Shown in pieces: positions 1-12,728 of a stretch of DNA of 64,000 bases (the first letter of the stretch is position 1; every line of letters starts with the position of its first letter). A program made the position numbers and the translations under genes. The notes under the pieces are model-generated. The model had not been told where the DNA came from. It made no database searches and saw only the letters and a list, made by a program, of their open reading frames with translations. This DNA comes from Lethocerus indicus (taxonomy: Eukaryota; Arthropoda; Insecta; Hemiptera; Belostomatidae): the NCBI GenBank assembly GCA_019843655.1, contig JACDQD010000103.1, forward strand, positions 248,001 through 312,000. The letters are read 5' to 3'.

Positions 1-416
1 GGACCGTGAAACGCCGACCGCTACTGAAGAAATCATCCGGGAAATTGATGGATTTTCATCATATTTTTTGTATGTACAACAAATTGATTTATACGGTTGG
101 CCTCTCTGTTTTCTTTATATATATATATATATATAGCGTGTACAGTTTTTTACAGACTTTTTGCCGTCTTCAATTTAACGCCTTGTCAATTTCATTAATT
201 TCGAGGGCTTTCACCTGCTCAACGGCGTTGTCCCCTCCGATGGAAAACCGGATCGACTTTTTTTTAATTTTTCCAATGTGAAAATTTTCTAAAATGTTGA
301 AAAAATGAAAAAGAAAACCGGTAATGCGTCCGGTCGGAAACCTAGAGAAAAATTTCGATTATATCCGAAATAGCGTTTTAAATAAAATTGAACCCGGTAT
401 TCTAATCTCTAATATA
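1..416. other. Flanking DNA left of the large inverted repeat, no gene seen
   Basis: Apart from a short (TA)n run at about 117-135, nothing recognisable is present. The short open frame here has low-complexity hydrophobic translation and resembles no family I know. The sequence TATCCGAAATAG near 363-374 loosely resembles TATCCGAAACAG just outside the right end (about 19,308), which may be coincidence. Confidence 0.5.
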
Positions 417-640
417 TTAGGGGTAGCCAAAAGTAATCAAAATTTTGACTCTGGAATTCATTTTATTTTACTAAAAAAGAAATTTTAATTATTAATCTAC
501 TATATATTCACCGATATTATCACAACAACTGTGTGCCACTTTTCCGGAAAATTTTCGATTCCCCTCTTGAAGAAGAATTCCTCAAGACCGAAATACAGCT
601 TATCGAATTGTCGATTAATTTTGGGTACACCTAATATATT
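417..640 (+). repeat. Mariner-type MITE copy, forming the outermost part of the left inverted-repeat arm
   Basis: It starts TTAGGGGTAGCCAAAAGTAA and ends with the reversed partner (GTCGATTA..TTTTGGGTACACC, then TAATATA), so it has mariner-like terminal inverted repeats beside TA-rich flanks. The interior (GGAATTCATTTTATTTTACT, an AATTATTAATCTACTATATA block, CGATTCCCCTC, CCTCAAGACCGAAATACA) recurs in at least nine other places in this window. The length of about 220 bp with no coding capacity fits a non-autonomous MITE. The CCAAAAGTAAT core is typical of mariner ends. Confidence 0.8.
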
Positions 641-1140
641 ATAGGAGCTAAAAGACGTTTGTTAAACTCCACCTAAATATTTTTGAATATATCACCGATT
701 TTTCTGAGACTGGGAATATTATTGCTCGATTCGAGCCATAAAACACATTTAAGAAAAGTCAATTCTATTTGACACCAAAAGGGAGCTGTAAGGCCCCCCC
801 CCCTAAGGTATACGTAAAATACCAATATTTGCCCTTTAGGTCTTCGATCGGTAGTCGGCCCTAAGTAGCTTATCGGGGATGGGAAGGTCTGATGTTTCTG
901 CCAAATTTGATACAACTTCAATTTTTCGGGACAATTTAGTGTCTAAAAACTGCATTTTTGGGCTTAAAACGGTATTGAAACGGGCGTATTTTTGCTTAGG
1001 AACGGCATTTTGAGGCCTTTTCACGCTGAACCGCATACCTGAATCGATTATGCGTCGAAACACCGCAACTTTAAACACAAAATCGATTCGGGCTGAAAAA
1101 GCTGTTTTTGGCACAAAATTCGGTTTTAGGCGCAAAAATG
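417..1140 (+). repeat. Left arm of the large inverted repeat (mate at 18,650-19,275)
   Basis: Read outward to inward, this segment matches the reverse complement of 18,650-19,275. Shared blocks include the mariner-type terminus, CCGATTTTTCTGAGACT, GAGCCATAAAA, CTATTTGACACC, a poly-C run next to GTATACGTAAAATACC, GTAGCTTATCGGGGATGG (18,920s in reverse), GATGTTTCTGCCAAATTTG and ATTTTTCGGGACAATTTAG. The left arm has about 120 extra bases (roughly 575-690) that the right arm lacks, including the inner end of the MITE. At its inner edge the arm grades into the 33-bp satellite. Confidence 0.85.
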
Positions 1141-4100
1141 CAATTTTGGCGCAAAATCGACAAAAATGCGGTGCGGTTTAAGAGAAAATTGGCTCTTCAG
1201 GGCTAAATGCAAAAATGCCGTAGATTTGCGAAAATGCGGTATTTTCGTGCGCAATTGTCTATTCATTGATGAGGTCGGCTCTTAGGGCTAAAGGTATCCC
1301 ATAATGCGGTTTTAAGAGCGAAATGCCCATAAATCGAAATTTCAGGCAAAAATGAGGATTTTAGGCGCAATGCTTTAGTCTCGAATTGGATTTTGCCCGT
1401 AATTAGGCCTAATATCCCGACCCAATGTGCTAAATCGGCCCAATAGCAGGCGGCAAAAATTTTAAAACGCAACATTACGGCCCACGTAAATGAGAGTCAT
1501 TTTGCGCCAATCATCAATGGGATTTTGGTAAAAATCGGCAAATGAGGTTTTAGGAATATCGGTTTTCAGGTACAAAATGCAGTTTTAGGCCCCATATGGA
1601 ATAGATCCATTTGGCAAAATGAGGATTTAGGCGCATCAAAAAATGGCGGTAAAAAAGATTTTAGGCAAATGCGGTTTTAAGAATTGACCGTAATGGCAAA
1701 AATGAAAGGCGCAAAATGGCCGCCGCAAATGCGGTTAAGAACAAAATCGGCAAAACGGTTTTTTCACTATTGCCAGTTTTTAGTCTCGAATTACAGCATT
1801 TTTGTCGCAGTCTCGAAATCGCAACTTTTTGCTAATTTGGCCGGCAATCAAATACCCAATATCGGTCAGGTGCAATAATCGGCAGAAATAGGCGGTTTTT
1901 GTCGCAATCGACAGAATGAAAATTCTAGGCGAAAGAGCCCATCCGAGTTGCGGTGATTAATTTTCATGCGAAGGTTGTTGGGACAGGGATTCCAATGCAT
2001 TTGGTAACGATTCAGCGTCCAAGGGGCTGCCTGCTAATAGCGACACGCCAACTAATCAAATTCGGGCCCCAACAGCCGCCAAACATTATAATTTAATAGA
2101 TTCGACCACCGCACAAATATGATTCGCTTTATTTTCGCAAATATTGAGTTTAATCTCTCCGTCCCTTTGGGCTATTTACACTGAGATTTTCGACCGTTCG
2201 CCAGACTGCATTTCGACCGGTGCGTCCCCAGAACTGGTGGGCGGAACTGGTTCTCATAGGACTCGTACCTACGTTCATTTGTTTCGGCACCACAGAATGA
2301 AAAACTTGCTGCAACACTCGATTGAAAAAATATGCAGAGCGATAAAATTATATCTGGCCTAGACAAATAATTTTGATTGCTAAATCATTTTAGGTCAATT
2401 CTGTTTTAAGCACAAAAAATGGATTACAGGATTATTACAGGGACAGGGATGCGGTTTTAGGCATGAATCAGGCCATTTACGGTTTAGGCAGGCTAGAAAA
2501 ATCGACCCCATAAAATGCGTTTTAGCCCCGAAAAGCCCAAAAATGCGGTTTTTAATGGTTTTAGTTGTTCAAAAACAATTGTGTTTAATCGACCAAAAAT
2601 GCGCTAGACCCAAAATCAGCACAAAAATAAGGTTTTTGGCCCAAAAAAAATGCGGTTTTGCAAATCGGCCTAGCGGTTTTAAAAATCTTCCATAAAATGC
2701 GTTTTCTGGCCTAAAATCGACCAAAAATCCTATGACTCGACTAAAATCGGCTAAGGCCCAAATGCTACCATTTTTAGGCGCAAAAAGTGTTTCCGCAGGT
2801 TTTCCAAAAATTTCGGCAGATAATCGACGGACCAAAATGCGGTTTTAAGGCCCAAAATCTACCAAAAAGTAAAAACATCTTAGTCGGACAGTTTAAGGGA
2901 GGTTTTAGGCTGAAAACGGTCGATATTAGCTGCACAATGAAAATGAGAAATTTGGTGGCCCAAAAATTAATACGGTCTTCCTAAAATTTAAACTCTGCCA
3001 GCAATTAGCCAAAAATACGGTTTTTAGTGAAAAATTCGGTAGACGGCGCTAAATAATTGAAATATACACGATTTTTCGCCCTTAAATGGGCCCAAATATG
3101 TTTTTAGGCGCTAAATGTGTTTTAGGCGGCCCTAAATCAGGCAGTCAATGCTTACAGCATTATTAATGCAGTGCAGTTAACCTTTAATCGCCAATAAACC
3201 AATAGCTTTTTAGATATAAATTAAAATGCGGATTTTATTAGGTGTTAGCGCAAAATTTTAAAAATGACGGTTTCAGCCACAAAATTAGGCCCATAAAATA
3301 AACTGCCCATAAATGGGCGGTTTTGGGCATAATTAATAAAAAATGCGCGGTTTTGGGCCGATTAATTGCCCCAAATTATGCTAGAGGCCAGAAATGCGTT
3401 TAAGCTAGCCCCATAAAATACAGCCCAAAAATGAGGTTTTAGGCGCCATTGCCTAAAATAATTAATTGGTACCAGCACAATCAAGAATCGGGTTGGTGCC
3501 GCATTGACCATGACCAAATAAGGTAAAAATACAGTGCGGTTTTAGGCTCATTACCTATATATTGACAGCCCATAAGGTCATCATAATCTGAGCCCATGCG
3601 TTTTCAAAAAATGCGGTTTTAAGGCCCAAATTTTAAGTTTTCCAAATACCATAAATGGCGGTTTGGAATGCAAATAGTTACATAAATGGGGTTAAAAAAA
3701 TGAATATTTAAAATTTTAGGCCAGTTTTTGGCCCCAAAAATGGGCTTAGGGTTAAAATGCGTTTCACCCAAAAAGGAATGGCCCAACCTGTATGCCCAAG
3801 TGCGGTTTTAGACGAGGGCAAGATGCAGTATATTAGGCGCAGTTGTCGATAAATGTGGTTTTTAGCCCTTTTTAATGTGGCGCATGTGGTTTTATGGCCA
3901 GGTTTAGCCCTAAATAGGCGTCAAAATGAAAATCAAATTCCTTAGTGTGTTAAACGGTTTATACACAAAAATCGGTCCTAGAAAAACAAAATAAGGCAAT
4001 AATCATCATACATTATTTAAAAAAATGTTTTTTCAGCACAAATGGGTGTTTAGGCGCCAATTAAGGAGTTATATTTCTAAATTGGCCAAATGCGCGGTTT

Positions 4101-4500
4101 AGAGGCAAAGAGATTTGCGATTAATCGATCACAGCTGTTGGTTTTTAAAAAAATCGTTTTGTTTAGGTCCAAAAGTCATCACGCAAAATCGGAAATTAGG
4201 CGGTTTTAGCAGTCATGAGGTTTTTAGCTATTTATGGGTTTTAGGCCCCCTACGGTTTTGGGGCCCCAAGCTTAGCCCACATAAAATTTGAGGTTTTAGA
4301 GCCAAATCGGCAAAATACAGGCCCAAAAATTGTCAGGCGCAAAATTTATTCAAAAATAGTCAGCTGTTCGAAAACCTTAGCCCCAAAATACGGTTTAATT
4401 TATAACTAATGTGGAATACAAAAAAATTTTCGACCTTAATCGGTTTTTAGCTCAAAATTGGGTGTAACTCATTTAAAAGGACGAGGTTTCCAAAATGATC
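930..4500 (+). repeat. 33-35 bp satellite array, orientation GCGGTTTTAGGC
   Basis: Dozens of imperfect units contain AAAATGCGGTTTTAGGC, GCGCAAAATCGG and GGCCCAAAAATGCGG, which are the reverse complement of the arrays at 9,790-11,450 and 17,690-18,700. Unit spacing is about 33-35 bp. Units carry many small indels and are poorly homogenised, especially at 3,000-4,500, so this looks like an old or error-rich array. Short open frames in it are satellite translations only. Confidence 0.85.
1930..2390. other. Non-satellite interruption inside the left 33-bp array
   Basis: Satellite periodicity stops here and resumes at about 2,395. The sequence is unique in the window and no coding family is recognised. 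GGGACAGGGAT occurs near the left border (about 1,980) and again just beyond the right border (about 2,440), which might be remnants of an insertion duplication. Confidence 0.4.
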
Positions 4501-4539
4501 GCAACTCTTAGGGACACTTGTTATTGACTTTCGACTTAG

Positions 4540-7500
4540 GGAAAACACTTGGGGCAAGTGGGTGGAATATGGGAACCGAGAGGGCCCTTAGATTTTCGAT
4601 TTTCGACCCGTTTCCGTTTCAGGGGCGTGTGGGTGGAACGCGAAATAGGGACACCCGCCGTTAACTTAGGTGGCACAACTATTTAGTGGGTTGAAATGGG
4701 TGGTGGATTTTGACTAAATGGACACTTGTCGGTAAATCGAGGTCAACCCGCCAATTAAGGGGCAGTTTCAGTTCGGCTCATTTTAGGCCAGCATCTGAAA
4801 TACGATCATGAAACTTGCCCCGCCATCAACTGCGAGATATTTTCAATCCCGCCTGTATTAACTTTTCACTTAGCCGACACTTGTGGGTCGGAATTGTGGG
4901 TGGAATTGTGGGTGGAATATGGGACGAGAAAAAAATTTTCGCAGTGATATCACTGTAACTCACTTAGGGATACCGTTTTAAGAACACATTGCTGGGGATG
5001 GAATTTTCGAATATTTTCGATTTTCTTAAAAAAGGACGATCGTTTCAAAGTGTAACTCACTTTCGAGGGAAGTGGGTGGAATATGGGAGCCGTTTCAGGG
5101 GCAAGTCGACTTGTGGGTGGATATTTTTTCGAAAACCTTAATTTTCGAAATTAACCCGACTGTTTCAGGGGCGTAACTCACTTTTTGTGGGTGGAAAATC
5201 TGAGAAAATTTTCGAAAAACTGAGAAAATTTTCGAATTTTCGATTTTCATTTTCGAAAACTTAATTTTCCGTGGCCGAGGGGCAGGGAGTAACTGGGGTT
5301 AGGGAATATGGGACGAAGAATTTTCGAAAACCTTAATTTTCGATTTTCAACCCGCCGTTTCAGGGGTGTAACTCATCAATTTAAGACACTTGTGGGTGGA
5401 ATATGGGACCGATCTGCGAGAAAATTTTCGAAAACCTTAATTTTCGATTTTAACCCGCCGTTTCAGGGGCAAGTGTAACTCATTGAGGCCGATCTGCGAA
5501 AATTGTTTCGAAAAACCTTTTTCGACTTCAACCCGCCGAGACACTGTGTGGAATATGGGATCGATCTGCGAAAATTTTCGAAAATTTTAAAAACGAAACT
5601 TTTCGATTTTCGCCCCGCCGTTTCACCCGCCGTTGGGGCAAGTGTAACTCCTTTGGGACACTTGTGGGTGGAATATGGGATCGATCTGAGAAAATTTTCG
5701 AAAACCAATAATTTTCGATTTTCGACCCGCCGTTTCGAGCAAGTGTAACTCATTTAGGGACACTTGGGTGGAATATGGGACGATCTGAAAAATTTTCAAA
5801 AACCTTAATTTTCGAAAACCTTAATTTTCGAACCTTAATTTTCGATTTTCAACCCGCCGTTTCAGGGAAGTGTAATCTTAGACACTTATGTGTTGATCTG
5901 AATATGAAAAACCTTAATTTTCGGAATATGGGACCGACCCGCCGTTTCAGGGGCAAGTGCGAGAAAATTTTCTCACAGGGACACTTGTGGGTGGAATATG
6001 GGACCGATTAAATTTTCGAAAAACCAATTTTCGAACCCGCTGTTTCAGGGCAAGTTAACAACTCGCTTAGAGAAAATTTTCGAGGGGCACTCACTTAGGA
6101 CACTTGTGCAATTTTCGATTTTCAACCCGCCGTTTCAGGCAAGTGTAACTCACTTAGGGACACTTGTGGGTGGAATATGGGACCGATCTGCGAAGATTCG
6201 AAAAAACCTAATAATTTCGAAAACCTTAATTTTCGAACCCGCGCCATTCAGGGGCAAGTGTAACTCGCCAGGGACGCTGTGGGTGGAATATGGGATCGAT
6301 CTGAAAAATTTTCGATTTTTGCCGTTTCAGGGCAAGTTCACAGGGACACTTCCGATCTGAAATTTTCGAAAAATTATTTTCGATTTTCGATTTTCAACCC
6401 GCCGTTTCAGGGGCAAGTGTAACTCAGGGCATGGGACCGTGTAAAAACTCGATTTAAGTGGACAAGTGCTGGGTGGATGATACTGCTGGACGATCTGCTG
6501 AGAAAATTGATTTTCACCCGCCGTTTCACTCCCGTTTCAGGGGCACAGTGTAACTCCAGGGTACTTGTGGGTGGATCTGCGATATCCGATCTGCGATTTT
6601 CGAAAAACCTATTTTCGATTTTCAACCCGCCATTCAAGGGCGTAACATCACTAGGGACACTTGTGGGTGGAATATGGGACCGATCTGAGAAAATTTTCGA
6701 AAACAACCGCCGTTAATGTAACTCACTTGGGACACTTGGGGTGGAATATGGGACCGATTTTCGAAAACCCGATTTTCAACCCGCCGTTTCAGGGAGTGTA
6801 ACACTTGGGTGGAATATGGACAAAAACCTAATTTTCGATTTTCAACCCGCCGTTTCAGGGCAAGTGTAACTCACTTAGGGACACTATGGGACCGATCTGA
6901 GAAAATTTTCGAAAACCTTTTCGAAAAACCTAATTTTCGATTTTCAACCCGCCGTTTAGAAGTGTAACCTTAATTTTCTGCGAAAATCTGCGAAAATTTT
7001 CGACGACCCGCCGTTTAGGGGCAAGTGTAACTCATTTAGGGACACTTGTGGGTGGAATATGGGATCCGATCTGAGAAATATTTCGAAAACCTAAATTTTC
7101 GATTTTCAACCCGCCGTTTCAGGGGCAAGTGTAACTCACTTTGGACACACTTGTGGGTGAATATGGGACGAATTTTCGACCCGATTTTCAACCCGCCGTT
7201 TCAGGGGCAAGTGTAACTCATTAGGGACACTTGTGGGTGGAATATGGGACCGATCTGAAAATTTTCGAAAACCTTAATTTTCGATTTTCAACCCGCCGTT
7301 TCAGGGCAAGTGTAACTCATCTTTAGAGGACACTTGTGGGTGGAATATGGGACGATCTGAGAAAATTTTCGAAAACGATTTTCTTAATTTTCGATTTTCA
7401 ACCCGCCGTTTCAGGGCAAGTGTAACTCATTGTGGACACTCCGATGAGAAAATTTTCGAAAACCTAAATTTTCGATTTTCAAGTGTAACCGATCTGCGAA

Positions 7501-9440
7501 ATTTTCGAAAAACAAGTGTAACCGATTTTCAACCCGCCGTTTCCAGGGGCAAGTGTAACTCACGGGACACTTGTGGGTTAGCCGTTTCAGACCTGTCTTA
7601 CTTGACCGAAAACCTCTCGATTTTCAAGTGTGGACACTTGTGGTGCCGTTAATTTTCAGGGCAACCCGCCGTTTCAGGGGCAAGTGTAACTCACTTTTGT
7701 GGTGGACCACCTCGATTTTCAACCCGAGTTTCAGGGGCAAATTTTCTTAGGGACACTTGTGGGTGGAATATGGGACTATCTGCGAAATCTGCGAAAATTT
7801 TCGAACCCGCCGTTTCATATGATTTTCAACCCGCCGTTTCAGGGGCAAGTGTAACCGATCTGCGAGAAAATTCAACGATTTTCAACCCGCCGTAACTCAC
7901 TTGGACACTTGTGGGTGGAATATGGGACCGCCGATTTTCAACCCGCCGCAAGTGTTTCTGCGAAAATTTTCGAAAACCTTAATGGCCGGTTTCAGCAAGT
8001 GTAACTCTTGGAGGACGCTTTTAGACACTGTGAATATGGGACGATCTGCGAAAATTTTCGAAAACCTATAATTTCGAAAATTAGGGACACTCGAAAACCG
8101 ATCTGAAAATTTTCGAAAAACCTTTGGTACACTTGTGGGTGGAATATGGGACCGATCTGCGAAAATTTTCGAAAACCTAATTTTCGATTTTCGACCCGCC
8201 GTTTCAGGGGCAAGTGTAACTCCCGCCGTTTCAGGGCAAGTTGTGGGTGGAATATGGGATCGATCTGAAAATTAATTTTCGATTTTCACCCGCCTTTCAG
8301 GGCACTCACTAGGGACACTTGTGGGTGGAATATGGGACCGATCTGCCGAAAATTTTCAACCTTAATTTTCGATTTTCAACTTTCAGGGCAAGTGTAACTC
8401 ACTAGGGACACTTGTGGGTGGAATATGGGATCTGCGAAAATTTTCGAAAACCTAATTTTCGATTTTCGACCCGCCGTTTCAGGGGCAAGTGTAAGTCACT
8501 TTGGGACACTTGTGGGTGGAATATGGGACGATCTGCGAGAAAATTTTCGAAAACCTAATTTTCGATTTTCAACCCGCTGTTTCAGGGCAAGTGGGACACT
8601 TGACACTAACTATGGGTGGAATATGGGACACTTGTGGGTGGAATATGGGACTGAGAGAAAATTTTCGAAACCTTAATTTTCGATTTTCGACCCGCCGTTT
8701 CAGGGGCAAGTGTAACTCACGGGACACTTGTGGGTGGAATATGGGACCGATCTGCGAAAATTTTCAACCTTAATTTTCGCCGTTTCAGCCGTTTCAGGCA
8801 AGTGTACACTTGTGGGTGGAATATGGGACCGATGCGAAAATAGAAAACCTTAATTTTCGGAACCCGCCGTTTCAGGGGCAAGTGTAACTCACTTTGTGGG
8901 TGGAATATGGGACACTTGTGGGTGGAATATGGGACCGATCTGAAAATTTTCGAAAACCTTAATTTTCGATAAACTGGGACGCTTTTTGTGGAATATGGGA
9001 CCGATCGAAAACCTAATTTTCGAAATTTTTTCGAGGGGCCGCTGTAACTCATTGCAAAAGCTTCCATTTTTGGGCCGATCTGAGAAAACGAAAACCTTAA
9101 TTTTCGCGACCCGGCGACATTTTAGCAAGTGTAACTCATTTAGGGACAATCGGGTGGATCATAAAGTCGATCGAAAAAGTGCGGTTTTCGAAAACCTTAA
9201 TTTTCGATTTTCGACCCAGGGGCAAATAATATGGGACGATCTGCGAAAATGCGGTTTCGAAAAACCTAGCCCTAAATTGGCAACTTGCCGTTCTTGGCCA
9301 ATACACTTGTGGGTGGATAGTGCCGTTCTTATCTGCGAATTTTGAAAACGCCAAATTGACCATAAAATACAGTAACTCACTTTGGTATATTAAATGGAAT
9401 TGCGTTTTGAGCCGATCTGCGAAAATTCGAAAACCTTAAT
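4540..9440 (+). repeat. ~103 bp satellite array
   Basis: The repeat unit contains in order CACTTGTGGGTGGAATATGG, GACCGATCTGCGAAAA, TTTTCGAAAACCTTAATTTT, CGATTTTC, AACCCGCCGTTTCAGGGGCA and AGTGTAACTCACTTAGGGA. The best-preserved neighbours, for example from about 7,224 to 7,327, are spaced 103 bp apart. About 45-50 units are estimated from array length. Many units lack whole internal blocks, so spacing is irregular. Strand bias is constant: all units point the same way. Both edges contain mosaic units mixing this repeat with the 33-bp satellite (9,040-9,450 is clearest). Confidence 0.9.
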
Positions 9441-11450
9441 TTTCGATAAAACCGCTGACCAAAATGGGTTTTATACCGAAAAATTTTTGACGCATAAAAA
9501 TAACAAGCCCTACGATATGCGGGCCAATAAATGTTTTTACGCCAAATAAGGCCACCCAAAATGCGGTTTTTAGCCGCAAGCCCAATAAGCTCAAAAATGC
9601 GGTAGGTTTATTGGCCGAAAATGCGTTTTAGCCCAAAAGAAAGAATATTTTTAAAAAAAAAACTGCGATTTTGGGCCCTATGCGGTTTCAAAACTCAAAA
9701 TTAGCCATAAATGGAATTTTAATTTTGATTAATAAAAAACGCAGTTTTAGGTTAGCAAAAAGCTCCAGCATTTTTCTCCAATAAACCGCATGGCCATTTG
9801 GTCTCAAAACTGTTTTTGAAAAACCGATTTGGGACTAAAAACCAATTTACATAAATGGTCAATGTTCTTGACCGATTTTACACCTAGATCCTATCCCATT
9901 TCCTGGGCCTAAAACTATTTTTGTAGAATTGCAGACAGAAAACCTAAATCTAATTGGGCTTATTTTTGGGCGCTGCAGAAAAACCGCACATTTTGGAGCT
10001 TCAGAAAACCGCATTTTGGCTCAAAAAGACACTTTTAGGCTCAACGACCCAATTAGGTTTTTAACCTAAAACGACCAAAATATGCGGTTTTTAGAGCAAA
10101 TAGCCCACATCATGTTTTAGGTGCGGTGCTATTTTTACCCAAAATTAGGTGTTTTAGGCGCATCCTAAAACTGTATTTTACCGATATCATTTGTCCTAAC
10201 TAAACTCTCTATTTTGCAATCCTTGATTTCTCTATTTCGCATTAAGCCGCATTTGGACCTACAAATCCTCTCATTTCTGCTATTTCTGGGCCTCCGCATT
10301 ATCGACGTGGGCCTAAAATCCCGATTTTGCAACTCATTTTGCACATAAACCGCATCCAACACTAAAATAAAATCTGATTCTGGGCTAAACCGCATATAGT
10401 GGCTAAAACTGCATTTGCTGGGCATATTTTTCCGCATAAAACCTCATTTTGGGGAAGTTAAAACCGCATATTAAATTGGGCCTAATCCACATTGCCGATT
10501 TTGCGCGAAGGCCTTTTTGGCAACATAGGAACTCATTTTAGGTCTAAAACCGCATTTTTAGATTTTGCCGAAAACAGTATTTTCGAGGCCGTTTTTCCGG
10601 CTAAAAACTGTATTTTTTGGCTATATAATAATATTGTGTTGGCTTGGAGAGGGTGGGGAGGGCGGGCGTACGGCACTGTAGTAGGTGATGTATTGAGGAT
10701 TGGGCCTATAGGGCCTCTAGCCTGTGGAAGGGCTCGCTCGACCGCCGCCGGTCGATAACACTCGGTCACACTCGATCAAATACAACAACAGACTACTCGG
10801 ACAACAGACACAAAACGGCCAAACAACCGAATTAATACACCAGAGCGTAGATGGAGTCGAACAAATATATACCGCAATTATAAAACTGACCTTAGTCATT
10901 GTAACCTATTTTATCTGATTTGCGCCTGAATACCGTTTGTACCTTTTCGTAAAAACCACATAAAAACCACATTTTTGCTCTTAATAACCGCATTTTGGGT
11001 CGCCGAAAACTGCATTTGCGCCGAAAGCCGATTTTGTGCCTAAAACCGTCTGTTTGGGCCGATTTGGCGCTTAAATACCGCATTACGGGCAAAAAAGCAT
11101 TTTGGTCCTATTTTCAGCATAAAACCTATTTTGGGCGTAGAAACCGCATTGTGGCCCAACTTCCTAAAACCGCATTTCAGGCCGATTGCGCAAAGAATCC
11201 CTTTTTTGGCCTATTTTCCGCATAGGAACCACATTTTCGGGACTAAAAACCGCATTTTTGGGCCAATTATGGTCCTAAAATCTGTGTTTTTGAGCCTATT
11301 TTGCACCGAAAATGCTCATCTGTGGGCCTAAAAATATCATTTTTGGGTCGATTTTGCGCCTAAAAACCGCATTTTTGGGCCGATTATGCACCTAAAATCC
11401 TCATTTCTGGGCCTAAAATCCTCTTTTTGCCTCTTGACGTTAGTCATTAT
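9440..11450. repeat. 33-35 bp satellite array containing an orientation switch near 9,750-9,790
   Basis: From 9,440 to about 9,755 units read AATGCGGTTTTTAG, as in the left array. From about 9,780 they read AACCGCATTTTTGGGCC and GATTTTGCGCCTAAAA, the opposite strand. The cleanest periodicity is at 11,230-11,400, with CCGCATTTTTGGGCCGATT units 33-35 bp apart. The array is interrupted at 10,625-10,920. Confidence 0.85.
10625..10920. other. Insertion of unknown type inside the reversed 33-bp array
   Basis: This is about 295 bp of non-satellite sequence, GC-rich at its left (GGAGAGGGTGGGGAGGGCGGG) and AT-rich at its right. Its right end, TTAGTCATTGTAACCTATTTTATCTGAT, is repeated in slightly different form at 11,440-11,472 where the array itself ends, so the two may be copies of one repeat terminus. 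It could be a solo LTR fragment, but no LTR family is recognised. Confidence 0.4.
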
Positions 11451-11508
11451 ATTTAAGCTATTTTATCTGATATAATTCGTAAATATCCTGCGTTTCTGTC
11501 ACACGTGC

Positions 11509-11603
11509 CAAAAGTGACTGATACCGCTACTGAAGATGGCGAACGGCCGAAACGGAAACGAAATCTACGGTATTCCAATCACTCGCAGACCACAAAACAG
11601 GTA
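11509..11603 (+). repeat. Foldback family, single right arm
   Basis: It runs from CAAAAGTGACTGATACCG through CTACTGAAGATGGCGAACGG and ATCTACGGTATTCCAA to CAGACCACAAAACAGGTA. The hairpin block (GGTCT..AGACC) is deleted. No left arm is adjacent. Confidence 0.75.
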
Positions 11604-11719
11604 CTACTATTAAAGTCAATTTATTGCCTTCTATACAAAATATTTTCTATTGCCAAATGGGATAGAAGAGAGTAGGAAAATGTACAAAGTGACACTCGAA
11701 TGGAATGATGTTAAATGAA

Positions 11720-11940
11720 TGGTTTGATCTTTTGCTAGACCGGTTTCCCCATCTTCAGTAGCGGTGTCAGTCACAGTTGGCACTCTGGATGTTTTTCGGT
11801 GGCATCTGTCACTGTCACGGTACAAGTCACTGCGGGTACTGACTAACGCAGCGCTACTGAAGATGGCGAGCGGCCGACAAACCGGTCTAGCGAAAGAGCG
11901 AACCGGCGAGAGGAGACCATAAAACAGGTATTGTTAAACT
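11720..11940. repeat. Foldback element, both arms
   Basis: The left arm (TTTTGCTAGACCGGTTTC, CATCTTCAGTAGCGG) and right arm (GCTACTGAAGATGGCGAGCG, ACCGGTCTAGCGAAAGA) are inverted copies flanking a short spacer with GGATGTTTTTCGG. The right end AAAACAGGTATTGTTAAACT carries the family terminus. The left arm lacks its outer ~50 bp. Confidence 0.8.
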
Positions 11941-12385
11941 TACAATTTTATCCTTAGTCTTACGACTATTGCTGTTGGACTGACATCGGCGGAAGCGGCT
12001 TTTACATTTCTAAGTGCATAATCAAAGCGGCGTGCTGCTTAGGTTCGATAATCGGAACCTTTTTCTGAGAACGGCTGAAACGATGCCAAAATAGAAATAC
12101 GGCGAAGGGGTTCGCTAACTGCCGATAGTTGGCACGGGCTCATCGGCACGCTTATTAACATCCAGCTTGAAAAGGTCCCAATTAGCGAGCTCCGCCAGTT
12201 TCCTAATCCTTTTCAAATACAACTGACATTTTCGTCCTGTTCAATACCAACTACAACGTTTTACTGGGAAACGAAAGTTCAAAGTGCGAAAACGGCTAGA
12301 ATCCATTGTCGAGTCCGGTGTTTGAAATTCATTCGTTTAAACACGAACAGAACAGTAATAAATTCAATATATAATCAATAATAAT

Positions 12386-12728
12386 ACTGTAGGTTCGTGA
12401 TGTTTCCGTCTCCTCTCGCTGCCAGTTTGGTCTTTTGCTAGACCGGTTTGTCGGCCGCTCGCCATCTTCAGTAGCGCTCTGTGTCAGTCACTGTCGGGCA
12501 CTTTGGATGTTTTGGCCATCCTCACCGCCCACTGTCACTTTCATGTACGTCAAAGTGCAGTACGAACGAAAATGCTCCGACCGACCGACACAGAAGATGG
12601 CGAGCGGCCGAGCGGCTGACAGGTGCTGAGCTCAACCGAAAGGTCCAAGACCAGCAAACTCAGACAAAGAGAGGAGACGGACCTACAGTATCCAAACCCT
12701 CGCGGACCACAAAACGGGTATATTAAAT
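12386..12728. repeat. Foldback element, both arms
   Basis: It begins CTGTAGGTTCGTGATG and CTCCTCTCGCTGCC, with CTTTTGCTAGACCGG and the CCATCTTCAGTAGCG core. The mirrored right arm has AGAAGATGGCGAGCGGCC and ends GACCACAAAACGGGTA. The right hairpin block is rearranged. Confidence 0.75.

Noticed and set aside
5463..9149. Many open frames with FSKTLIFENLNFRF-like peptides
   Set aside because: These are translations of the 103-bp satellite in various frames.
4540..9440. CRISPR-like regular spacing
   Set aside because: The whole ~103-bp unit is repeated, with no unique spacers, and the organism is eukaryotic.
4540..9440. CENP-B box in the satellite
   Set aside because: TTCG and CCCG elements occur but not in the required NTTCGNNNNANNCGGGN arrangement on either strand.
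930..11450. TTAGGC strings that could suggest nematode-type telomere repeats
   Set aside because: They occur only once per 33-bp satellite unit as part of GTTTTAGGCGC and never as a head-to-tail hexamer.
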